Shown here one piece after another: positions 8,262 to 15,358 of a stretch of DNA of 64,000 bases; position 1 is the stretch's first letter, and every line of letters begins with the position of its first letter. The position numbers and the translations under genes were made by a program. The stretch comes from a virus, in IMG/VR virus record IMGVR_UViG_3300009177_000030, positions 1 through 64,000 of that record; one strand, written 5' to 3'. Below the pieces are notes generated by a model. That model was given only the letters and a program-made list of their open reading frames with translations. It searched no databases and was not told the DNA's origin.

Positions 8262-8297
8262 ATGGGAACCACGGCTATATTGGCTTCTTGCAAATAA

Positions 8298-8654
8298 ATG
8301 GGATCCGCTGCTCAATTCTCGGCTGGCACCGCGCCACTTCCTCCGCTACCGGATCTGTCCGGCGCGCAGGGGACGCCGCAGGTCGGTCAAGATCCAATGG
8401 CAGCGCTGGTAGCGAATCTGGCACCGGTGAAGCAGGGCGTCGACATGATCATTCAGGGCGCGAAGCAGGTTGTTCAGTCTGGGATGGTTCCAGGCGCAGA
8501 AAATCCATGCGGGCAGATTATCGCCGCAGCGACAGCGTTATTGACGACAGCAGCACAGCAGGCCATGCAGCCGGGGCAGGCAGGACCGCCAGCCGGGCCG
8601 ATGCAAGGGATACCGGGAGGCGCACCACCACCAGCGCCAGGAGCACCGGCGTAA
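8298..8654 (+). CDS. Pro/Ala/Gln-rich probable virion protein (118 aa)
   Basis: Pro/Gly-rich ends (PLPPLPDLSG; GAPPPAPGAPA) flank a hydrophobic/amphipathic core of about 45 residues (VDMIIQGAKQVVQ, IIAAATALLTTAAQQA). It sits between portal and scaffold, where small minor head proteins are common. Function unknown. Confidence 0.55.
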   Translation: MGSAAQFSAGTAPLPPLPDLSGAQGTPQVGQDPMAALVANLAPVKQGVDMIIQGAKQVVQSGMVPGAENPCGQIIAAATALLTTAAQQAMQPGQAGPPAGPMQGIPGGAPPPAPGAPA

Positions 8655-8673
8655 ACCGCCGAGAGAGTAAATT

Positions 8674-9543
8674 ATGAGACCCGAAGATCTTATCGCAATG
8701 TTGACGCAGGGACTGGATCCGGATATCGCCGCCAAGGTGACCGCACAGATCCAGAGCGATGCCGTGAAAACGAAACTCGCTGGCTACAAGGCCCAGTCCG
8801 AATTCGACGCCATCATGACCGAGCGCCAGAAACTTCAGGCTGAACTCGATGGGGACGCCGCCGCCGGGAAACTGAGTGCCCGCGCCACTCGTGAGTGGTA
8901 CGAAAAGAATTCCGCCGCAGTTATCGCCAACGACAAGGCGATCAAGGCGTTCGAAGACAAGCATGGTGCCGGTACGTTCGCGAAACTCGCCGCCGGTGAG
9001 TTTACGATTCCGGCCGCGCCGGGAACGGATCAGACTGCGGCGCTCACGCAGGAACAAATTACAGCGATGGTGGATGCGCGGATCAAGGCCGGTGCGGCTC
9101 CGGCAGTTGCCGAGGCGGATATCCAGCGACTAGTCGATGACCGAATTCAAAAGCAGTATGCTCCGAAGTGGTCTGAGCTACTTGAAGGCACCCTTGCAAT
9201 TTCTCAGAAGCACATGTTTGCGGGCCGCAAGAACGTAATCGATCCCAAGGAACTTTCGAAGATCGCCAACGAGAAAAACATCAGTCTCGAAGCCGCCTAC
9301 GACATCTGGGACGCCCCGGAGCGCCAGAAGGTCGAAGCGGCCAATCGCCAGGCTGAAATCGATGCCGCGATCAAAGCAGAACGCGTTAAGTGGGACGACG
9401 AGCGTGTGAAAGAGAATGCGACCAAGATGTTCCCCGCTGGCGCCGATGCCAGCCCGGGCAGTTTGTTCAAGACCGCGCCGAAGGATTTCGACCCGAACGA
9501 ACTTCGTCGACAGATGGTTCAGGATTTGGCCGCGGTTAACTAA
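8674..9543 (+). CDS. Capsid scaffolding protein (289 aa)
   Basis: Acidic/basic-balanced, Ala/Lys/Glu-rich and almost entirely helical, with probable coiled coils at about 35-75 (EFDAIMTERQKLQAELDG) and 205-245. It lies immediately before the major capsid gene, the standard location for scaffold. The C-terminus (LRRQMVQDLAAVN) would be the capsid-binding helix by analogy with other scaffolds. It directs procapsid assembly and is lost on maturation. Assignment rests on composition and gene order. Confidence 0.7.
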   Translation: MRPEDLIAMLTQGLDPDIAAKVTAQIQSDAVKTKLAGYKAQSEFDAIMTERQKLQAELDGDAAAGKLSARATREWYEKNSAAVIANDKAIKAFEDKHGAGTFAKLAAGEFTIPAAPGTDQTAALTQEQITAMVDARIKAGAAPAVAEADIQRLVDDRIQKQYAPKWSELLEGTLAISQKHMFAGRKNVIDPKELSKIANEKNISLEAAYDIWDAPERQKVEAANRQAEIDAAIKAERVKWDDERVKENATKMFPAGADASPGSLFKTAPKDFDPNELRRQMVQDLAAVN

Positions 9544-9623
9544 AGGATTTGGCGGGAGCAGTCAACTAAGGATTTGCAGGGAAGCGCCGTAGTTTAGCGC
9601 AGTAAAAAAGAGAGGGTATCTAT

Positions 9624-10832
9624 ACGCCTGACATCGCATCGCAGTTAACAGTCACCACTCGCCGGTACATCGACACCAATCCGCAGTTGCGCGACCTCGT
9701 GTTCAATCACGACCCAACCATGTCGTTGATTGCCGAGGAGTGCCACACCGAGATCGGCGGCGGACTGAACTGGAACTACGATATCGAGTACGATGTCCAG
9801 GACGGCGGCCCTTACTCCAAGGGCCAGGATCTGCCGGCCGACCAGCGCCAGATCGAACAGCAACTTCAGTTCCAGCCGAAGTACAACGCCGTGATGATTC
9901 CGTTCTACAAGGAAGACATCCGCGTTCACAACGTGGCTGGCGATCCGCTCGCAGTCGTGAACCTCGTGACTTCGCGCGTCGACAGTGCCTTCATGCAGTT
10001 GGGCGCACAGACCGCACTCCAGCGCTACCTGCAAGGCCAGTCTGCAGCATTCGCCAAGTTTCCCAATGGACTGCTTGAGGCATCCAGCGACGGCGTGAAT
10101 CCCGGCTGGGACGGTAACACGTATCCGGTATACGGTACGCTGACTCGCGCCACATACGGCGGCCGCATGCTGTCTCCGAAGCCTTACAACTTCGCCGGCG
10201 GTCAGATCACCCTGCCGATCATCGACCAGATCTATCAGTCCGTGAACTTCGGCTCCGGCAAGTACGAGCCGAACGCGATCACCACAACCGTTGTCGGTTT
10301 CGGCCTCATCCGCAACAACTTCCAGACCCAACAGCGCTTCCAGAACGTGACGACCGCTAAGGGCGGCTTCCGCGGCCTTGAGTACAACGCCGCCGTGATC
10401 TACGGTTCCCGGTATTGCCCGGGTTCCTATCTGATGAACCCCTCCGGCGGCGGCGCTCCGACCAACCCTGCGACTCCGAACACCACCAACGGCACGAACG
10501 ACAAGGTTGCGCAGCGCATGATCCAGTACGCCACCAACGGCGCGTCGAGTGGTTACCCGGCTCCGGCAGCGATGTTCGGCAACGGTGCGGGCGGTGCGGG
10601 AACCGGCCCCTTCAGTGGCCTTTGCTTCGGCGAAACGATCTGGGTCGAAAACATCCGCAAGCCTATGGTTGTGTACAGCACCTCGAAGAACAAGCCGTTC
10701 GATGGCTCACTCGACGACGACGGATTCATCCCGTCTGCGGGCAACACGAAGCTGGTCGGGAAGGTTTTGCTGGCGCAAAATTATTGCATCCTGCCCGGTC
10801 ATGTGGGCTACGGCTATAACTACCAGAGCTAA
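9624..10832 (+). CDS. Major capsid protein (about 402 aa); probable ACG start
   Basis: Recognised by position (after scaffold, before decoration-like proteins), length and HK97-like composition, including MSLIAEECHTEIGGGLNWNY and a long run without low complexity. The frame is open from 9606 but has no ATG, GTG or TTG before TTG 9687, and that start would delete PDIASQLTVTTRRYIDTNP. Purine-rich AAGAGAGGG (9608-9616) lies 7 nt upstream of the in-frame ACG at 9624, which I take as the start. ATC 9618 is the alternative. It forms the icosahedral shell. Confidence 0.8.
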   Translation, partial: TPDIASQLTVTTRRYIDTNPQLRDLVFNHDPTMSLIAEECHTEIGGGLNWNYDIEYDVQDGGPYSKGQDLPADQRQIEQQLQFQPKYNAVMIPFYKEDIRVHNVAGDPLAVVNLVTSRVDSAFMQLGAQTALQRYLQGQSAAFAKFPNGLLEASSDGVNPGWDGNTYPVYGTLTRATYGGRMLSPKPYNFAGGQITLPIIDQIYQSVNFGSGKYEPNAITTTVVGFGLIRNNFQTQQRFQNVTTAKGGFRGLEYNAAVIYGSRYCPGSYLMNPSGGGAPTNPATPNTTNGTNDKVAQRMIQYATNGASSGYPAPAAMFGNGAGGAGTGPFSGLCFGETIWVENIRKPMVVYSTSKNKPFDGSLDDDGFIPSAGNTKLVGKVLLAQNYCILPGHVGYGYNYQS

Positions 10833-10856
10833 AAGGACTTACAGGAGAAATTTATC

Positions 10857-11447
10857 ATGGCACAGGTCTATCGCAAAATTCAAAATCCGTACATGCCTCA
10901 GGGCCTGCCCACCCTGACGAATGCTCCCAGTCCCGCCTATGCGCCTGGAGAATTGGGCTGCACCTTCTCCGACGAAAACACCGGCGATACTTATCTCCGC
11001 GTCCAACTCGACTCGGGCGCCACGGCATCCACAGCGGTCGGTGCGGTATCGGCCGGCCAACTCGCGTACTGGAAGAACGTTGCAACCGCAACCGTTACGA
11101 ACGACAAACAGCAATGCGACCTCGGCCCGACAGCGGCTCCGAACCGTATCGCTGGCGTGTTCCAGTTGGCCGTGTCGACCACTCCGAACGTCAACGGAAC
11201 GGATGGCAACCCGCAGCTTTACATGACGGATCTGATTATCCGCAGTTCGGCGCCGCGGACAGTGGCGGTTTCCGGAACGCCGGCGGCGGGTGGATTTGCA
11301 ACGGGTAATACGTCGGCCAACACAGCGAACGCAGTCTCGACTGCCGCTGGCACCGCGGCTCCCTCACAGATCGTTGGTGTCTGGACCTCGGCCACGGTAA
11401 CGAACAGCACCGCACAGTGCGATATCAACGTTCAGTTCTCGGAGTAG
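10857..11447 (+). CDS. Probable head decoration protein (196 aa)
   Basis: Good Shine-Dalgarno (AGGAG, 10842-10846) before ATG. Thr/Ala/Gly-rich beta protein with repeating TATVTND and SATVTNS segments, suggesting two similar beta-sandwich units (about 30-115 and 125-196). It directly follows the capsid gene, the usual place for decoration or head-fibre proteins. Role inferred from context. Confidence 0.6.
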   Translation: MAQVYRKIQNPYMPQGLPTLTNAPSPAYAPGELGCTFSDENTGDTYLRVQLDSGATASTAVGAVSAGQLAYWKNVATATVTNDKQQCDLGPTAAPNRIAGVFQLAVSTTPNVNGTDGNPQLYMTDLIIRSSAPRTVAVSGTPAAGGFATGNTSANTANAVSTAAGTAAPSQIVGVWTSATVTNSTAQCDINVQFSE

Positions 11448-11461
11448 TCCAGGAGAGATAA

Positions 11462-11707
11462 ATGGCAGCGCTTACAGCAACAAATTCTCCCAGTCGGCAC
11501 GTTGCCGGAAACCTGGTTATCCGGTTCTACAATCTTTCCGGAACGAACGGTGATACTTTCGCCCTGCCGACCGGCGCAATCCGTATGGTAGTCCCTGTAG
11601 CCACGACGGCCATTGCGATCGGCTGCACGTTCACCAGCAACACGATCACGTTCGTAACGGCTGGCGCATGGGCGGCCCGCGTGATGGTTATGACGGCTGT
11701 GGGGTAA
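11462..11707 (+). CDS. Small beta-rich virion protein (81 aa)
   Basis: Strong Shine-Dalgarno AGGAGAG before ATG. Alternating hydrophobic residues (IRMVVPVATTAIAIGCTF, ITFVTAGAW) predict a compact beta barrel. Follows the decoration-like gene, so a second minor capsid/decoration protein is likely. Not recognised by sequence. Confidence 0.55.
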   Translation: MAALTATNSPSRHVAGNLVIRFYNLSGTNGDTFALPTGAIRMVVPVATTAIAIGCTFTSNTITFVTAGAWAARVMVMTAVG

Positions 11708-11708
11708 T

Positions 11709-11897
11709 ATGGCAGAAGATAAATGGATGCAGGATGTCCATCCGAAGAAAGGAACCTTGCGCTCCGAACTTCACGTCAAGTCTGGTCATAACATCCCGCT
11801 GAAGAAACTTGAGAAAGCGGCGCACGCGCCCGGGAAACTAGGCAAGCGTGCCCGGCTTGCGGAAGTCTATCGCGCATCGTCGCACAAGAAAGGCTGA
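11709..11897 (+). CDS. Small basic protein (62 aa)
   Basis: Lys/Arg/His-rich (KKLEKAAHAPGKLGKRARLAEVY), ending in SSHKKG. Resembles other short basic proteins of head operons that may bind packaged DNA. 3 nt separate it from the next gene. No family assigned. Confidence 0.55.
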   Translation: MAEDKWMQDVHPKKGTLRSELHVKSGHNIPLKKLEKAAHAPGKLGKRARLAEVYRASSHKKG

Positions 11898-11900
11898 ATC

Positions 11901-12170
11901 ATGGACGAATCTCCAAGCCCATCCCACGGTTCCCGCGAACTCATTGAAGTCTCGTTCAAGCCAGCCACAGGCGGCATGATCTCCGAAACCCGTCACAAGA
12001 CCGGCGGCGGTAAGTTCGGCCCCGACTACAAGCACGATACCGCGGTTCACGGTTCGCTTGGTCATGCAGTTCGGCATCTGAAGGCGGCGTTTGGGCAGGT
12101 TGGAGCAAGCAAGAAAAAAGAGCCGGGGATGAAGAAGTCAGACCGCTCAGCTAGTATGAAGAAGGGCTAA
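11901..12170 (+). CDS. Basic hypothetical protein (89 aa)
   Basis: Starts with a Ser/Pro-rich segment, then KPATGGMISETRHKTGGGK, and ends with a run of lysines (ASKKKEPGMKKSD). Last gene before a rho-independent terminator, so it closes the head operon. Function unknown. Confidence 0.55.
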   Translation: MDESPSPSHGSRELIEVSFKPATGGMISETRHKTGGGKFGPDYKHDTAVHGSLGHAVRHLKAAFGQVGASKKKEPGMKKSDRSASMKKG

Positions 12171-12200
12171 AGGATTTTGTTGCGCTCCCCGCGCATTACA

Positions 12201-12240
12201 GGGCAGGCTGTCTTCCTCCGGGACGCCTGCCCGTTTTTAT
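12201..12240 (+). terminator. Rho-independent terminator of the head operon
   Basis: Perfect 8-bp stem GGGCAGGC (12201-12208) / GCCTGCCC (12225-12232) with a 16-nt loop, followed by GTTTTTAT. Located between the basic-protein gene and the next structural gene. Confidence 0.85.
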
Positions 12241-12256
12241 TGGTACGGTAGATTAG

Positions 12257-13507
12257 ATGGATAATTTCACAACGCTTTCGCAACGCCTTCTGAACCGCGC
12301 CCCTCAGATCGGCATAGTCTTAGCCGGTCAGTTGGTGAACGATGCTTGGAGAACGTTGCAGGCCCGCAGGGACTGGTCGTGGCGCCGCCGGTCGCATACG
12401 TTTGCACCACCTACCTTGTACCAGGAAGGCGCGGCCAGCACGAATTCTGCAATCGGGTCACCAACGCTGGTCACAGGCGTAAACACTACCTGGACTTCAG
12501 ACATGATCGGCCGCCAGATTCGGATCGGCGGACTTTTATATCCGTATTACACAATTATCGGTTGGCTTTCTGCGACCGCAATTCTGATTGACCAGCCGTG
12601 GGCCGGCACGGATGTCACTAACGGTCCTTACCAGATCCTGAAATGCTATTTTGAAGTCCCTTCGGACTTCGGATACTGGGAAGTCGTCGCCAGCCTGAAG
12701 GATTCCTATCGGGTCTATCACCAGGCCACTGAAGACGAGCTCGCGCTGTACGATCCTCAGCGGACGAATCAGGGCCAGACCTACGGCATCGCGTTCTTTG
12801 ATTTCAGCAGCACGTACGGTGGGGTAGTCGGGCCCGTGATTCCGGTGACCTCTCCGACGTCTCCATCGCCGATCTCGACCACCACGTCGGGATACTCCTA
12901 CCCGGCGTCGGCCACGTTCATCGTTCAAGTAGTGACGGGTGGCGTTACGGGAGTGGCCACGTTCCAGTGGATTCGTGCTGGCCAGACTTCGTTCCAGCCA
13001 ACGATAATCACCGATACTTCCCCGCAGGATTTATCGGACGGCGTGCAGGTCTATTGGCCGGATACGCAGACGTATGTGTCGGGAGATTTGTTTGTAATAA
13101 ATTGCATCCCGATGATCACGGAAGGCGTCCCGCGGTATGAATTTTGGCCAGCGCCCACATACTCCCAGTACCTGTACAGTTCGGTGTACTTCGCCAAGGA
13201 ATTCGATCTGACTCCGCAGGCACCCACGTTGCCGCCTCCGATCGCTAACCGCGGGGAGGTGCTTTTAGAACTGGCTTTGGAAAAATGCGCGCAATTCCCA
13301 GGGCAAGACCTAGATCACGCGAATCCGTATTACAGCCTACAACTTGCTAAATATCACTTTGAAAAGTCGGAAATGATGATCGAGGATTTGCTTTCGAACG
13401 ATCAGAATATTGCGATCAGCAATATAAGTTACGAAAGTTTTCCGTTTTTGGGGCCGTGGGCCGATGGTGGTTATCGCCAAAGTCACTCGCCGTATTTGAA
13501 TGGATGA
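12257..13507 (+). CDS. Neck / tail-adaptor structural protein with beta insertion (416 aa)
   Basis: The N-terminal helical part contains NRAPQIGIVLAGQLVNDAWR, then WSWRRRSHTF. The C-terminal helical part (about 330-380) contains GEVLLELALEKCAQFPGQD. Together they resemble gp11/adaptor-type head-completion proteins of podoviruses. Residues about 60-131 form a beta module (SPTLVTGVNTTWTSDMIGRQ, IRIGG) that recurs in four other structural genes of this window. It probably bridges portal and tail nozzle. First gene after the head terminator, with TAGATT 3 nt before the ATG. Adaptor assignment is inference from order and shape. Confidence 0.6.
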   Translation: MDNFTTLSQRLLNRAPQIGIVLAGQLVNDAWRTLQARRDWSWRRRSHTFAPPTLYQEGAASTNSAIGSPTLVTGVNTTWTSDMIGRQIRIGGLLYPYYTIIGWLSATAILIDQPWAGTDVTNGPYQILKCYFEVPSDFGYWEVVASLKDSYRVYHQATEDELALYDPQRTNQGQTYGIAFFDFSSTYGGVVGPVIPVTSPTSPSPISTTTSGYSYPASATFIVQVVTGGVTGVATFQWIRAGQTSFQPTIITDTSPQDLSDGVQVYWPDTQTYVSGDLFVINCIPMITEGVPRYEFWPAPTYSQYLYSSVYFAKEFDLTPQAPTLPPPIANRGEVLLELALEKCAQFPGQDLDHANPYYSLQLAKYHFEKSEMMIEDLLSNDQNIAISNISYESFPFLGPWADGGYRQSHSPYLNG

Positions 13508-13520
13508 GGCCGTTAATTTC

Positions 13521-13672
13521 GGGAATTATATACATGAGTACAGTTAGCCTTTCTTTGCAGCACGTTTGGCCCTCTTTTTTTCGCGGCGCTTCGATGCCTT
13601 CGCTTTCTCCTTCGGCTTGTAGTTCAGCACTACATCGGAGATCAGGTCTAAGTCTTTGGGGGTGGTGCTCAT
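13521..13672 (-). repeat. Direct repeat copy 1 (80 nt identical, then diverged)
   Basis: From GGGAATTATATAC (13521) through 13600 the sequence is identical to 52001-52080. Similarity then continues with substitutions through the 42-aa peptide gene. Identity starts abruptly 23 nt downstream of the peptide stop codon, in non-coding DNA, which looks like an element end. Confidence 0.9.
13544..13672 (-). CDS. 42-aa Lys/Arg-rich peptide, copy 1
   Basis: Short minus-strand ORF. Acidic/neutral N-terminus (DLDLISDVVLNYKPKE) and a very basic tail (SKRREKKRAKRAAKKG). Its ATG overlaps the upstream stop by 4 nt. A near-identical paralogue sits at 52024-52152, also as the last gene of a transposase/modification operon. 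A DNA- or RNA-binding peptide is likely from its charge. It is conserved as a coding unit, because most differences between copies lie outside the basic tail. Confidence 0.7.
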   Translation of the reverse strand: MSTTPKDLDLISDVVLNYKPKEKAKASKRREKKRAKRAAKKG

Positions 13673-13818
13673 TTGGATTCCTTCAGGACTTTCCAGTAAC
13701 TCTTATGGCCGCTGTATTCGCAGCCGTCTTTCATCTTCACCCAGAGGCAACCGTTAATCACTTTGGTGACGACACCAACCTCGCCAGTCTTTTTCAGTTG
13801 AACTGTTTTCCCGGTCAT
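13669..13818 (-). CDS. Small beta protein, KOW/SH3-like look (49 aa)
   Basis: Start MTGKTVQLKK chosen by ATGA overlap with the upstream stop. Contains KTGEVGVVTKVINGCLWVKMKD, a pattern of short beta strands around a Gly-rich turn, like small SH3/KOW-type barrels. Present in cassette 1 only. Function unknown. Confidence 0.55.
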   Translation of the reverse strand: MTGKTVQLKKTGEVGVVTKVINGCLWVKMKDGCEYSGHKSYWKVLKESK

Positions 13819-14552
13819 CCGAACAACTCCAAGTTGCGGGCTATTGGGCCGTTCCACTTGGCGGCGCTGGCATGATTCTCGATATTGTCCCTCAAGAGCA
13901 TGGCTCTGGTTTCCTTACGCTTCGGGATGTAGGAGCCAGTCCATGCGGAGTCTATCCCGATATTTCGCGCCACGTTCGTGCTATCCACACTGGCGTAGGG
14001 AATCACCGAAAATACCTCCGGGTCCATCTGCCGCAAGCCGTGGAGTTTTACGTGCGGTCTACCTTCAGCGTCACAGGCCACGCCCATCGCTTCGGAAATT
14101 CGGCCCCACCACTTTCCCGTTCCGATAGTCACGAACTCGCCAGAGCTGCCGATAGCCACGCGCGACCACTCATCCACCAGCCATTGCAGGGTATCCAGAG
14201 ATTCGTGCATGTGCCAGACCGGGACACTGATCGAATGCGGCAACGGCCAATCCAATATGAGTTGCCTATTCTCCTGTTCGTTGCCGTCGATCACGTCGGG
14301 TATCAGGCACCAGTCAAAAGCCGGATGCCGGTACCAGGTTTCCACGAACGACAGATAGGACGGAACGTCAATAGTTCCCTTACCGGCAGCGAAAATCGGC
14401 CATGCACCGTTATCAATTGCCACGCTATCAGCGACCGCGAAAGCCAGTTCCGTCTGCTGGGGGTTGGCGAATGATACCATCGCGTGCGACCGCTTCCAAC
14501 ACGCAAGGGCGGCTGGCTCAGGAGTTATCGGGCCACCGTGATAGCGAATCAC
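13815..14552 (-). CDS. TGT/DpdA-like base-exchange enzyme candidate (245 aa)
   Basis: GTG 14552 overlaps the upstream stop (GTGA). Motifs recall the tRNA-guanine transglycosylase / DpdA fold: AIDNGAW (46-51 region), LIPDVIDG (about 83-90), VPVWHMHES (about 110-118), KLHGLRQMD (169-177) and SVDSTNVARN (188-197). DpdA enzymes swap guanine in DNA for 7-deazaguanine derivatives. The neighbouring PP-loop ATPase gene is consistent with nucleotide hypermodification. The similarity is by motif spacing, not by a clear full-length match, so another TIM-barrel enzyme remains possible. Confidence 0.5.
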   Translation of the reverse strand: MIRYHGGPITPEPAALACWKRSHAMVSFANPQQTELAFAVADSVAIDNGAWPIFAAGKGTIDVPSYLSFVETWYRHPAFDWCLIPDVIDGNEQENRQLILDWPLPHSISVPVWHMHESLDTLQWLVDEWSRVAIGSSGEFVTIGTGKWWGRISEAMGVACDAEGRPHVKLHGLRQMDPEVFSVIPYASVDSTNVARNIGIDSAWTGSYIPKRKETRAMLLRDNIENHASAAKWNGPIARNLELFG

Positions 14553-15358
14553 TGGGCACACTCGCAGGGCAGCGCGCTTTCGGTTTCGTAAAGGTTGACC
14601 AGCCGTTTCGCCTCTTTCCAGAACGTGCCAGGCTTCAGCAGTTCCGTAGCCCCTACGCCAGCACGGCGCATAACCTCGAACTTGTCACCGAGTTCCAGCA
14701 ACGAATGGCCCTTGATGATCGTGTAGCCGATTTCCTCTTCAGCCCAGAGTCCACGTTCCCAGACATCGGGCCGCGTGCAGTAGACGACGTACCAGTGCTG
14801 CATTCCGGCCTTCAGGCATCCGGTGCAGTTGGCGTGACGAAACACGCTGTACGTATCCGGCGGCAGGATACCGATCTCAGAGGTAGTTGTTATCGTGCGC
14901 TCCCACTGCGCCAGAGGAAACGCCGTGCGGTAACCCATCACGCCAAGAATCTGAGCACGCCGCTGGATTCGGGCCGGTTCCTTGAGGTCGAATCCGTAGT
15001 AAAGCATGGAAGTCTGGTCGATCCCGTTGGCCTTCAGCCATCCGTAAAACGGCTCCGTCTTCATGCGGTTAGTGCAAAGGGCCGTTCCGTTTCCGACCTT
15101 GAAAGCCCCGGCCTCAACCACTACGTCAAACTGATCCTTTCGGAACCAGTCCGCCATATTCGCATAGGTGACCGGCACGCCGATGTATCCGGCGATCTCG
15201 TTTTTGTACCGCTTAATATCGGCGTCTTCAGAAGTTCCGACGATATCGTGGTTCAGGAGGATCAGGGATTCGTTGCCGAATTTCCGGCTGACTTCGATGG
15301 CGGTAAGTGCCGACGATTCCCCACCCGAATAGCAGATGATGTGAGCATTCTGGATCAT
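14549..15358 (-). CDS. PAPS-reductase-like PP-loop ATPase (269 aa)
   Basis: The N-terminal PP-loop IICYSGGESSALTAIEV (SGG at 11-13) activates substrates by adenylation. LCTNRMKTEPFYGWLK (about 94-109) is the Cys-Thr-x-x-x-Lys block typical of phage PAPS-reductase-family proteins. A later NCTGCLKAG supplies two further cysteines for a metal or disulfide. Family members include PAPS reductase, DndC and thiolation/deazapurine enzymes. It overlaps the DpdA-like gene and the transposase-like gene by 4 nt each, so the three are one translational unit. A DNA-modification role is inferred from context. Confidence 0.7.
   Translation of the reverse strand: MIQNAHIICYSGGESSALTAIEVSRKFGNESLILLNHDIVGTSEDADIKRYKNEIAGYIGVPVTYANMADWFRKDQFDVVVEAGAFKVGNGTALCTNRMKTEPFYGWLKANGIDQTSMLYYGFDLKEPARIQRRAQILGVMGYRTAFPLAQWERTITTTSEIGILPPDTYSVFRHANCTGCLKAGMQHWYVVYCTRPDVWERGLWAEEEIGYTIIKGHSLLELGDKFEVMRRAGVGATELLKPGTFWKEAKRLVNLYETESALPCECAQ

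Noticed and set aside
9687-9689. TTG as the capsid start
   Set aside because: It would remove about 21 in-frame residues that look protein-like and has no ribosome-binding site. ACG 9624 fits better.
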